From the NCBI GenBank assembly GCA_964464375.1, contig CAYXFU010000020.1:1-59962 (forward strand): a DNA stretch of 59,962 bases, in the 5' to 3' direction. This DNA comes from CAIOZA01 sp964464375. GTDB lineage: Bacteria > Bacteroidota > Ignavibacteria > Kapaibacteriales > UBA2268. The notes under the pieces are model-generated. The model was not told where the DNA came from and ran no database searches. It saw nothing but the letters and a program-made list of their open reading frames with translations. The translations under genes were made by a program, and so were the position numbers. Shown piece by piece: positions 8,955 through 18,200 of the stretch. Each line of letters begins with the position of its first letter. Within the stretch, counting starts at the first letter, position 1.

Positions 8955-10283
8955 TCAAACGATATCGCCAAAAAGTGTAGCAGAAGTTGATCGTATAATT
9001 TTAACATTTAGCTTAGTGCCGGCAGCAAAGCCATTGAGCTGATTTTTTGGAAAAATAACTAATTTGTTTGAATCTGTCCTGCCAACCCAGTTATCCTCAC
9101 TTTTCTTGGAAGGACCTTCTACTAGCACCTGAAGCGTTTTGTCTATTAAATTTGAATTGATTTCCTTGGAAATAATATGTTGGAGCTCAATAATATCATT
9201 CAGTCTGGATATTTTAACTTTTTCGGGGATGCTGTCTGCCATATCCCAGGCTTTGGTATTCTCACGCGGAGAATATTTGTACATATAAGAACCATCGAAA
9301 TTAACTGTCTTCATGAGATCTAACGTCAGCTGATGATCTTCATCTGTTTCTCCTGGAAATCCGGCTATAATATCCGTTGATATCGTACAATCTGGCATTA
9401 ATTCCTTAATCTTGTGAATTCTGTCCAGGTAATGCTCAACTGTGTATTTGCGGTTCATTGCCTGTAGAACTTTTCCCGATCCGGATTGAACTGGAAGATG
9501 GACATGTTTGCATATATTATCGTGTTCAGCCATTGTCCTGATAAGTTTATCGCTCATATCAAAAGGATGAGATGTAGAATAACGAATTCTCATCTCCGGA
9601 ACAGCTAAGGCACACGCAGTCAGAAGATCAGAGAAGTCATTGTCTGAATCTTCATCAAGATAACTGTTAACATTTTGACCCAACAAAGTAACTTCATAGA
9701 AATTCTGTTTGCTAAGATCAATTAGTTCTTTAACTATTGATACAAGTGGTCGGGAGCGTTCTCTTCCACGAGTAAAGGGAACTACGCAAAATGAGCAGAA
9801 TTTATCGCAACCACGCATAATCGAAACCCAAGCAGAAATACCTTCGGTTCTTAAAGGAGCGATATCGTCATAAGTCTCAAGTTTGCTTAACTTTACAGCT
9901 ATTCCCTTTTCTCCTGAATATGCATTCTCAATTAAAGTCGGTACTTTGCGGTATTCGTCTGGTCCGACAACTAGATCAACAATCTTCTGTTCATCAATTA
10001 ACTTTGTCTTGAGTCTTTCAGCCATACAACCAAGAATACCGACTACTAAATTCTTATTTGATTTTTTATAAGATTTTAAGTGATTTATACGCTCATGAAT
10101 TTTTTTTTCTGCGTTTTCTCTTACTGAACAAGTATTGAGAAGGATAACCCCTGCATGTTCTGGTTTATCAACAATGTTGAAACCACTTTTGGAAAGTATG
10201 GATGATACGATTTCTGAATCATTTAGATTCATCTGGCATCCGTATGTTTCTATATATACTTTGTTATTAATTGCTTCGTTCAT
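8955..10283 (-). CDS. miaB: tRNA-2-methylthio-N6-dimethylallyladenosine synthase MiaB
   Basis: A 442-residue radical-SAM methylthiotransferase that converts i6A37 to ms2i6A37 in tRNAs reading UNN codons. The N-terminal UPF0004 domain has the three cluster cysteines in YGCQMN (Cys16), NTCSVRE (about 51) and LGCMAE (about 86). The radical-SAM cluster motif is GCDKFCSFC (Cys159, Cys163, Cys166), followed by VPFTRGRERSR. LLGQNVNSY and a C-terminal TRAM-like domain (about 375-440) complete the family layout at normal length. The combination YGCQMN plus GQNVNSY favours MiaB over the relatives MtaB and RimO. It lies 20 bp downstream of the esterase-like gene and is probably co-transcribed with it. 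Confidence 0.95.
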   Translation of the reverse strand: MNEAINNKVYIETYGCQMNLNDSEIVSSILSKSGFNIVDKPEHAGVILLNTCSVRENAEKKIHERINHLKSYKKSNKNLVVGILGCMAERLKTKLIDEQKIVDLVVGPDEYRKVPTLIENAYSGEKGIAVKLSKLETYDDIAPLRTEGISAWVSIMRGCDKFCSFCVVPFTRGRERSRPLVSIVKELIDLSKQNFYEVTLLGQNVNSYLDEDSDNDFSDLLTACALAVPEMRIRYSTSHPFDMSDKLIRTMAEHDNICKHVHLPVQSGSGKVLQAMNRKYTVEHYLDRIHKIKELMPDCTISTDIIAGFPGETDEDHQLTLDLMKTVNFDGSYMYKYSPRENTKAWDMADSIPEKVKISRLNDIIELQHIISKEINSNLIDKTLQVLVEGPSKKSEDNWVGRTDSNKLVIFPKNQLNGFAAGTKLNVKIIRSTSATLFGDIV

Positions 10284-10303
10284 AAATAAAAGAAATCTTA
10301 ATA

Positions 10304-11035
10304 TTATAATCTTGTTTCAAGTAAATGTTGGAGCATTGTATTCCAAGAGTTGAAGCTATGATCCCACTCAGGTCCCCATACTTCAAGTTGATTTGAAATT
10401 TCCTTGTTGTTGAGTATATCGCTCAATATTGTAGTATTGTGTGGATATTCTTCGTTGCCTTGTCCAGTAAAGAGATAAACATGATGCTTACTTTGCAGGA
10501 ATGATAGCCAATATGGATCTGTGAGATTAGGTAAATAATGTATCGGCGAATTAAAATAACAGTTAATATCGTAGAATCCTTGTGTGTAATGCTCAATATT
10601 ATATGTACCACTCATCCCAATTGTTCCATAAAAAATATCTGGTCTGCGGAAGTATGTATTCACAGCATGATATGCACCGATAGCAGCACCACAAGTTATG
10701 ATGGGTATCGGACCACCACTGTGAGCGAAAATGAAAGGCACAACTTCCTCTACAATAAAACTATTAAACTGATAGTGGCGTTTAGAGCGTTCTTCATTGT
10801 TTTTGAAAGGATCAAGCCAAGTCTGAAAATTTACATTTCCAACTGTAAACACACGTAACTTACCCTTTTCGATATACTTTCTAAGAGCCGCTATCATACC
10901 ATACGTTTCATTTTCATAAGGATCATCAGTAATGGATGGGAATAGCAGAATAGCAAAACCAAAATGACCATAAACTCCTATTTCCATAGTTTGATCAAGA
11001 TTGCTACTTAATATGCTGTGCTTCTCGGTAATCAT
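10304..11035 (-). CDS. Esterase-fold (alpha/beta-hydrolase) protein lacking the nucleophile serine
   Basis: A 243-residue protein of the putative-esterase branch of the alpha/beta-hydrolase fold, without a signal peptide. The family landmarks are present: ILLFPSI near the start, GAYHAVNTYFRRPD after the nucleophile elbow, a GMSGTYNI strand, a TGQGNEE acid loop and a WDHSFNSW histidine loop. At the nucleophile elbow, where homologues usually read G-x-S-x-G, the sequence is CGAAIGA. The Ser position is Ala, encoded by GCT, which is one base from TCT. The protein may therefore be a non-catalytic binding protein, unless the base is an assembly error. It sits between thiN (81 bp upstream) and miaB on the same strand. 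The fold call is good; activity is doubtful. Confidence 0.75.
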   Translation of the reverse strand: MITEKHSILSSNLDQTMEIGVYGHFGFAILLFPSITDDPYENETYGMIAALRKYIEKGKLRVFTVGNVNFQTWLDPFKNNEERSKRHYQFNSFIVEEVVPFIFAHSGGPIPIITCGAAIGAYHAVNTYFRRPDIFYGTIGMSGTYNIEHYTQGFYDINCYFNSPIHYLPNLTDPYWLSFLQSKHHVYLFTGQGNEEYPHNTTILSDILNNKEISNQLEVWGPEWDHSFNSWNTMLQHLLETRL

Positions 11036-11116
11036 CTTTCACCAGTTAATAAATATAGAAATTTATAAACGATAATTCCATGATTTTATTTGAGATAATC
11101 TTAACCCATTTGTTCT

Positions 11117-11791
11117 TCAGATGTCCTTAAACTCTGGTGCAAAAGGTAGTCTGGGAGTAAAAAAAACAAATAATTCTCCAGAATTTATCTCAAGTTGAAT
11201 GTTATTACTCAGAGCTTTATTTCTGGCACCTTCTCTTTTACCCAGAATCAGGTCTTCATTATTAAGTGCCCATTTAAGGTTTGTGGTTTTAATATTTACT
11301 GCTGGAAATGGTACCAAGGAAATTGTTTCATCTGAAATAGTATTTAGCAATATAGATGAATCAATTAAAATGCCATATCGATCAAAATCAAAAATACATA
11401 GATTCAAAACTTTATTGAATTTTTTATAAACACTTAGATTGTTGAGTGTGTGTTCAAGTTCACCACCATGAATACCTGTAATCAGAAGATTGTTTAAATT
11501 ACTATTAAAGCAATAATTAAGAATTTTTTCAAAATCATTTGTTTCCTGATCCTCTATGATTTTAAGATGAGAATTATCGAAATCTGAGGGTAATGTTGAT
11601 AAATCCAGAGAATCCATGTCTCCAATAATCAAATCAGGAATAATTTTGAGTTTGAATAGTTCTTCCGCACTTCCATCTGCAGCAATTATTTGTATTGCAG
11701 CAAATTGTCTAAAGATATCTATGTCTGGTAAAGACGCATTGAGACAGATTACTGCATCAAATTGTCTATTTCCGAATTTAATTTGCTTCAT
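11117..11791 (-). CDS. thiN: Thiamine pyrophosphokinase
   Basis: A 224-residue cytoplasmic enzyme that transfers pyrophosphate from ATP to thiamine, giving thiamine diphosphate. Family signatures are the DGSAEELFKL motif followed by IPDLIIGDMDSLD (about residues 39-61), then QETNDFEKILNYC (about 79-91) with the conserved T/N-D-F-E. ITGIHGGELEHTLNN corresponds to the usual GA.GGR.DH..N motif. The C-terminal half is the beta-sandwich thiamine-binding region. It has normal length and begins with the ATG at 11791, divergent from the sulfoxide reductase gene across 98 bp that must contain both promoters. No TPP riboswitch is visible upstream. Confidence 0.88.
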   Translation of the reverse strand: MKQIKFGNRQFDAVICLNASLPDIDIFRQFAAIQIIAADGSAEELFKLKIIPDLIIGDMDSLDLSTLPSDFDNSHLKIIEDQETNDFEKILNYCFNSNLNNLLITGIHGGELEHTLNNLSVYKKFNKVLNLCIFDFDRYGILIDSSILLNTISDETISLVPFPAVNIKTTNLKWALNNEDLILGKREGARNKALSNNIQLEINSGELFVFFTPRLPFAPEFKDI

Positions 11792-11889
11792 TGTTTTCTT
11801 AATAATTAAAACACAAACTTAAATAAAACTCAATTATTTCACACTTTTTTATTAGTTTAAATTTTTAAATTGAATTTATTGGAACATTT

Positions 11890-12363
11890 ATGTTTTCAGA
11901 GACAGGTTTAGCAATTGACGAGTTATTCATTGGAGAAACAAATTTTATAGCGAATGCCAGCAACTTCGCATCATTTGTTTATCACAATTTCAGTGATATG
12001 AACTGGGTTGGCTTTTATTTTCTATCGAATGATGAACTCGTTCTCGGTCCGTTTCAGGGTAATCCCGCATGTGTTCGTATCCCTCTTGGCAAAGGTGTAT
12101 GTGGAACTTCAGCTCTTCAGAGAAAGACCATTATAGTCGAAAATGTTAATGATTTCCCGGGTTATATCGCCTGCGATCCACACTCAAAATCCGAAATGGT
12201 AATACCAATTATTCATAATGGGAAACTTTATGGTGTTTTTGATATTGATAGTCCTGTCCAAAATAGATTCTCATCCAAAGAAAAGGAATTATTTGAATCT
12301 TATCTTGAATTGCTTGTAAATTCATCAAATTTGATTCCATTGGAGTGCTATTACCATATTTAA
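11890..12363 (+). CDS. msrC: Free methionine-(R)-sulfoxide reductase (GAF domain)
   Basis: A 157-residue single-GAF-domain enzyme that reduces free L-methionine-(R)-sulfoxide. The three redox cysteines are present: Cys61 (GNPACVRIP), Cys71 (GKGVCGTS) and Cys95 (YIACDP). Their spacing of 10 and 24 residues matches the characterised fRMsr enzymes, where the last is the catalytic one. MNWVGFYF and FDIDSPV complete the family signature. The first ~15 residues are not distinctive. It is divergently transcribed from thiN and 103 bp upstream of the glutamine synthetase gene. The role is repair of oxidised methionine in the cytoplasm. Confidence 0.93.
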   Translation: MFSETGLAIDELFIGETNFIANASNFASFVYHNFSDMNWVGFYFLSNDELVLGPFQGNPACVRIPLGKGVCGTSALQRKTIIVENVNDFPGYIACDPHSKSEMVIPIIHNGKLYGVFDIDSPVQNRFSSKEKELFESYLELLVNSSNLIPLECYYHI

Positions 12364-12466
12364 CTTGAAATTATAACTTTTTTAATCATTAATAGCAATA
12401 AAATTGTTATATTTACAGGCTTGAATATTTCAAAATTATTAGAAAAAAGATATCGGAGTTATTAGT

Positions 12467-14014
12467 ATGTCAAAGAAAATCGAAAATTTTGCTCTTTCAA
12501 ATCCTATCTCGTTATTCACAAATAAGGACAAGGAAAGTTTAACCAGAGAAGATCTGATTAAGGTTATTTTAGAACATGGAATAGAAAGAATAACTTTCCA
12601 TTATACAGGAATTGACGGAAAAATTAAAGAACTTAAAATCCCAATTACATCGAGAAAACACGCAGAATTACTTCTCACCGAAGGTGAGAGGCTCGATGGG
12701 TCATCACTTTTCAAGGGTATTGTAGAAGTTGGAATGTCTGATCTTTATATTGTTCCACTTTATAAGTCAGCATTCCTCAATCCTTTTAATAAAGGTAGTC
12801 TGGATTTCATGTGTCGCTTTTTCGATCGTCATGGTAATCTTGCTTCATTTGCACCGGATAACATTCTGCACAAAGCAAGTACCCAATTGAAAGCACATCA
12901 CGGAGTCACTCTTGATGCATTAGGTGAACTTGAATTCTACCTTATAGGCAATCCCGATAATCGCACTTATACTTTACCTAAGCAAAAAGGTTATCATCAA
13001 TCTGCTCCATTCACAAAAACAGGTGCTTTACTTGACGAAATGATAAGATTGATAAGCCAGATTACAGGTTCGGTGAAATATGCTCATAATGAAGTCGGTA
13101 TTCTTGATAAAGTGGAAAGTGATTTTTCTGAGTTATCAGGAAAGCTGGCAGAACAAGTAGAAATTGAATTTTTGCCAACTTATATCGAAGATGCTGCTGA
13201 TAATGTTATTCTTGGAACCTGGATTATACGAAATGTAGCTTATAAATATGGATATATCGCAACATTTTTCCCCAAGTTGGAAACAGGCCATGCAGGCAAC
13301 GGATTCCATATTCACATGGCATTGAATAAAGATGGCAAAAATATAATGACAAAAAAGGGTGGAGATCTTACCGATCAGGCTCATAAACTTATCGGAGGAC
13401 TTTGCAGATATGCACCTAGTCTAACTGCATTTGGGAATATGGTGTCAGCATCATATTTAAGATTGGTACCTAATCAGGAAGCGCCTACTAAAGTAAGCTG
13501 GAGCGACTCAAACAGATCTGCTCTTATTCGAGTACCTCTTGCTTGGAGTAATGTCAGTAATCTGACAAAGAAAATTAATCCTCAACAAATAGATGAACTG
13601 CCCTACGATAGTGCTCGGCAAACAGTTGAACTGAGAAGTCCCGATGGTAGTGCAAATGTGCACCTTTTAATGGCTGGAATCACTATGTCTGCCGATTGGG
13701 GATTGAGTAATGCTAAGCATTCTACCGAATTAGCTTTGAAGAGTCGAATTCAAAGTCCTCAGCAAGCAAATGATAATAACAGTGAAGTTGAAGACCTCGC
13801 TTCAAGTTGTACAGAATCTGCAGAAATGCTGCTTTCACAGAGAAAACTATATGAAAGAGACAACGTTTTTCCGCATCAAGTGATCAATTACGTTACAAAG
13901 CTTCTTCAGTCAGAAAATGACAGATACCTTAATAGCAGATTATTATCTTTGCCTGATGAAGAACAACTAGTTGAATCTAGAAGAATCATGCATCGTGACA
14001 TTCACAGATGTTAG
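12467..14014 (+). CDS. glnA: Glutamine synthetase, long Bacteroidota-type
   Basis: A 515-residue enzyme that makes glutamine from glutamate, ammonia and ATP. The beta-grasp region has FHYTGIDGKIKELKIP and GERLDGSSLFKG. The catalytic domain shows GNGFHIHMAL (the histidine loop), LVPNQEAPTKVSWSDSNRSA (substrate and ATP contacts) and ELRSPDGSANVHLLMAGI. This form with HYTGxDGxLKxLKIP and LDGSSLFKG is the one found in Bacteroides-type genomes, about 500 residues long. It lacks the NLYDLP-type adenylylation site near the C-terminus, so regulation by adenylyltransferase is unlikely. About 70 Glu/Ser/Leu-rich residues follow the catalytic core. It is followed 25 bp later by a GNAT gene, suggesting co-transcription. 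Confidence 0.92.
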   Translation: MSKKIENFALSNPISLFTNKDKESLTREDLIKVILEHGIERITFHYTGIDGKIKELKIPITSRKHAELLLTEGERLDGSSLFKGIVEVGMSDLYIVPLYKSAFLNPFNKGSLDFMCRFFDRHGNLASFAPDNILHKASTQLKAHHGVTLDALGELEFYLIGNPDNRTYTLPKQKGYHQSAPFTKTGALLDEMIRLISQITGSVKYAHNEVGILDKVESDFSELSGKLAEQVEIEFLPTYIEDAADNVILGTWIIRNVAYKYGYIATFFPKLETGHAGNGFHIHMALNKDGKNIMTKKGGDLTDQAHKLIGGLCRYAPSLTAFGNMVSASYLRLVPNQEAPTKVSWSDSNRSALIRVPLAWSNVSNLTKKINPQQIDELPYDSARQTVELRSPDGSANVHLLMAGITMSADWGLSNAKHSTELALKSRIQSPQQANDNNSEVEDLASSCTESAEMLLSQRKLYERDNVFPHQVINYVTKLLQSENDRYLNSRLLSLPDEEQLVESRRIMHRDIHRC

Positions 14015-14039
14015 TATATTAATTTATTAGTGAAGTAAT

Positions 14040-15170
14040 ATGGCAGTAACATTAAAACCGGTTCAAACTAAGGAGGATAAGCTCCAATTTGTTAAGTCGC
14101 AATGGAATTTTTATAATGGCGATAAGAACTTTGTTCCACCCCTAATTGCTGATAGGATGAAGCTTCTGGATACTGAAAAGAATCCATTTTACCAACATTC
14201 TAAAATCCAATTGTGGATGGCTGAAGACAATGGCAAAATAGTAGGAAGGATAGCCGCTATTGTCAATGATAATCATTTGAAAATTCATAATGACAAGACT
14301 GGCTTCTGGGGATTTTTCGAATGTGTAAATGATCAGAATGTTGCAAATTTACTCTTCGATACTGCAGCAAAGTGGCTTAAGGAGAGAGGTATGGACAATA
14401 TGATTGGTCCAGAAAATCCATCTATTAATGATGAAATCGGTATGCTGTTCGAAGGTGTTGATGAACCTCCAATTATTCTAATGACTTACAATCCACAGTA
14501 TTACAATGATTTATGCAATAACTACGGAATGACAAAAGCAAAAGATCTTTTTGCTTATATGCTTTATCCTGAAACATTCAAAACAGATAAAGTAACCCGG
14601 CTTCAAGGTGCCATTCACAAAAGAAATAAAATTACATTACGCGAAATCAATATGAAAAATAAAGTTCAGTTCGCAAAGGATGTACAAACTCTAAAAGATA
14701 TTTACAATGGTGCTTGGGTGCCAAATTGGGGTTTTGTCAAATGGACTGATGCTGAATTTGATTTTCTCGCTGCTGATCTTAAGCAAATTGCCGACCAAAG
14801 ATTAGCAATAATAGCTGAAATTAATGGTAAAATTGCAGGATTTGGTCTTGCTTTACCCGATTTTAACCAAATATTGATTCACAATAAAAAAGGTTCGATG
14901 CTGGGATTAATCTGGCACATGATGACCAAAAAGAAGAAGATTGATCAGTGTAGAATTATTGCTTTGGGAGTTATGCCGGAGTTCCAGAAAACCGGACTTG
15001 ATGCAGTTCTCTACTATGAATTAGGTGTCAGAGGAACAGAAATAGCCGGATTCAGACGTGGAGAGGCTTCATGGATTCTTGAAGATAATGAAATGATGAA
15101 CCGTGGATTAACTACCACAATGCATGGAGAGATTTATAAAAAGTACAGATTGTACGGAAAATCTATTTAG
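14040..15170 (+). CDS. GNAT-family N-acetyltransferase-like protein (YghO-like)
   Basis: A 376-residue cytoplasmic protein made of a GNAT-like N-terminal half (NFVPPLIADRMKLLD, then a typical MAEDNGKIVGRIAAI strand pair, about residues 25-90) and a second GNAT-like C-terminal half. The second half has IAEINGKIAGFGLALPD (about 258-274) and IALGVMPEFQKTGLDAVLY (about 311-329), the acetyl-CoA-binding strand and helix. This layout and GPENPSINDE match the YghO-like family, whose substrates are unknown. It follows glutamine synthetase by 25 bp and ends before a clear terminator. Confidence 0.75.
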   Translation: MAVTLKPVQTKEDKLQFVKSQWNFYNGDKNFVPPLIADRMKLLDTEKNPFYQHSKIQLWMAEDNGKIVGRIAAIVNDNHLKIHNDKTGFWGFFECVNDQNVANLLFDTAAKWLKERGMDNMIGPENPSINDEIGMLFEGVDEPPIILMTYNPQYYNDLCNNYGMTKAKDLFAYMLYPETFKTDKVTRLQGAIHKRNKITLREINMKNKVQFAKDVQTLKDIYNGAWVPNWGFVKWTDAEFDFLAADLKQIADQRLAIIAEINGKIAGFGLALPDFNQILIHNKKGSMLGLIWHMMTKKKKIDQCRIIALGVMPEFQKTGLDAVLYYELGVRGTEIAGFRRGEASWILEDNEMMNRGLTTTMHGEIYKKYRLYGKSI

Positions 15171-15192
15171 ATTTATTTGTATAATTGATTTG

Positions 15193-15219
15193 AAAGCTCA
15201 GACTAAACCACTGAGCTTT
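15193..15219. terminator. Bidirectional intrinsic terminator
   Basis: A perfect 9-bp stem, AAAGCTCAG at 15193-15201 paired with CTGAGCTTT at 15211-15219, has a nine-base loop and a following T-run. It separates the GNAT gene (+) from the convergent giant T9SS protein gene (-). Confidence 0.8.
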
Positions 15220-15242
15220 TTGTTTATTCATTTATGGTTTTG

Positions 15243-18200
15243 TTAATTTATTACTGTTATTATTCTATTAATTACTCTATCACCCAAATAAATTCGTAGG
15301 ATGTAAGTACCGTTGAGACTCTCAGTGTGTATGTTTATAATTTCATCATTCTGTGAGTATCCCTTTTTATAAATTTCATTTCCGTTCAAATCATTGATTA
15401 TGATTATCATTTTTTCGGATAGCACATTGTGAATTTCAATATTAATTTCACGAGCAGCAGGATTCGGATAAATTTTTATTCCATTTATATCCTCTTCAAT
15501 TATTGCGTTCAGTTGGAAAACAAATGTTTCTGATATATCTGACTGACAATTGTTTTGATCGGTAATCTGAACTGAATAATTGCCATCTGTGTCCGGCTTG
15601 AAAATCTGCTCAACTGCACCTGTTAGCTTTATCGAATCTAAAAACCATTGATTTCCTATAATCGCATTTGATTTAAGTGAATCTCCGGTTCTTGAGACCA
15701 TAGGCTTTGCAGGCTTACTGTTAATTTCAACATTTTGTTCTGAAGAATCAAGAATTTGAGTTTGAATATTTTTTTGGAGAAGTTTAATCGTTCCATTAGA
15801 GTTCTGCCATACTATATCAACAAAATTCAGGTTATCAGGTCCATCAATTACACCATTAACAGCTGACCATTTATTCTCAAAATCCATTGATGAAGAAGTA
15901 GAATACTTAACTTTTGATAGTTCACAAGCCGAGAAAATACCGGATATCACAGGTTTGGTTAAATCAGAAATAGTTATCTGTTTCGTACTTGAATCACTAC
16001 ATAGTGTTATTTTGTCTGTTTGGATTAAGGTTAATTCCGAGGTTCCTGACGAATTCCATTTAACAGTTACGGAGCTTTGATCTGTTGGTCCCTGTGGTGT
16101 ACCGTTAAGGACTTTCCAAGTGTTTGAAAGAATTAAGCTATTTGATGCGTAAGTCTCAGTACAATTAGAGCAGACCATTGTAACACCGCTGAAATCTGGC
16201 TTTGGCGAATCATTTATTGTTACAGACATCCTTGCCGTATCTGGGCAATTTCCAATATTTGTTGTTTGAATCAACGCAACATTTCCAATTCCTGCAAGAT
16301 TCCATTGGATTAATACTGTTGAATCTGTGATGTTACCGTTAATTGTACCGCCATTGACTTCCCATTTGGTTTTAACGCCTGTGAACGACTTACATGAATA
16401 ATTTATTGCTGATCCTTTGCAAATTGAATTAGAGCCATTTATGAGTGGATTAGAGCGATTGGCAACTAGTACTGAATAAATACTGTCGAATCTACAGGAA
16501 GTAGATTGATCAATCTTTGAAAAGGTCAGGGTTTGATTACCAACTGTATTCCATTTAACATTCACAGAAGAATTAGAATCTGAACCAATAATATTCCCAC
16601 CTACTACTACCCATTTGAAATTATGTACTGGTGAAGATGGAGTTGAATAGATCTCTGTTGAACCAATACATGCTTGATTATTTCCATTGATCAAAGCATT
16701 TGACAAAGGCATGATCTGGATATTCTCAACTGTTGAATCTAAGCATCCGGTATTATTATCGGTAAATTTCAGTCTGATTGAATTACCTGAAGGAACATCC
16801 CATTTTACTGAAATGCTATTTCCAGTATTTGATATCACAGTTCCACCGGTAACCTTCCAATCAGGTGTAATTCCGGTTGTAAAGCTGGTTGAATAATTTT
16901 CGATGACGTTGAAGCATGGTGTTGTTTTGCCAGTGATAACAGGTTTAGGAACAGATTTAATAACTATTGTCATGTCCGATGTGTCGCTACATGTGCTATT
17001 TTTCGTTGTTTGAATTAATCTAACTAATCCGTTCGGAATTGTATTCCATTCCACGGAAATAATAGTTGCAGTATCTTGTGAAAGTAGATTACCACCGGTT
17101 ATAACCCATTTGTTTGTTTTATTAGTTCCCGAGTTAGCTGTATATTGTTGGATAGATGACAAGCAAACTGTATCCGAACCAGCTATAATGGCAGAAGGAA
17201 CTTTATTTATTGTTACATTGTATTCTGTAGAATCCTTTTTGGATGTGCTGGTAGATGTTATGACTAATTTAACCTTTCCGCTCCCGGAGGTTGACCAGTT
17301 AACAATTGCAGAATCTGAGGCAGATGGATTTTGTAAATTTCCGTTAGTAACCGTCCAAACTTTTGTATATCCTGTGCTGATATTAGATTTATACGTTTGA
17401 GTGCTTTGCTCGCAAATGTTGTTTGACCCAGTTATAATCGGAGTTACAATTGTGGAAACAAGTGGTGCTTCCCAGATTCCACGTCCGTAAGTTGCCGCTT
17501 TGAGCTTTGATGATGAATACTGAATTTCGAGTTCATCGATAACAACATTGGGCAAATCATCAGAATATGGTATCCAATCAGTCTTTGAGTTGTCAGTGTA
17601 ATATATACCAACATCAGTTCCAATATATAATCTATCATTAGAATTTTCTTCATAAACTATTGTGTTGACTGGTATATTAGGTAACGTTCCTGATATATTA
17701 GCCCAGTTTGATCCACCATCAGTAGAATAATAAACTTTATTTCCTGCAGAAAAGCCCGAGAAAATAGCCCAGATTTTGGATGGATCTTCAGGATGAATCT
17801 CAATCTGGTTCAACCAAAGATTAGCAGGATAATTCAGATTAGTCCAATTCGTTCCTCCATTTGTTGTTTTCCTGAATAGTCCTGTTCCTCTGCCAGCGTA
17901 CATATAGTTTGGATCAGATTTAGAAATAGCCAGAAAATTAAGAGCAAGATTACCGGTCAGACCGAACGCAGATATCTTAGACCAGTTAGTGCCACTGTTA
18001 GTTGATTTATAAATATCTTCCATGCCAATAAATATTGTCGTAGGATTAGTTGGATGTAAAACAAAAGGTGCAACCCAGCTACCACGTGCTCCCGATGGTT
18101 TGATGTTTGTAAAATTCTGTCCCTTATCCTGAGAAATTCCCAATCCTCCATTTGGTAGAGTCGAGTACATAATGTTTTCATCTGTATAATCTACTGCACA

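Noticed and set aside
17110..17400. Plus-strand open frame within the giant T9SS gene
   Set aside because: Antisense to repeat-rich coding sequence; composition mirrors the opposite strand and no motif is visible.
15720..17445. Regularly spaced repeats that could suggest a CRISPR or satellite array
   Set aside because: The repeats are diverged, ~250 bp long and in frame with a protein; they encode PKD-like domains.
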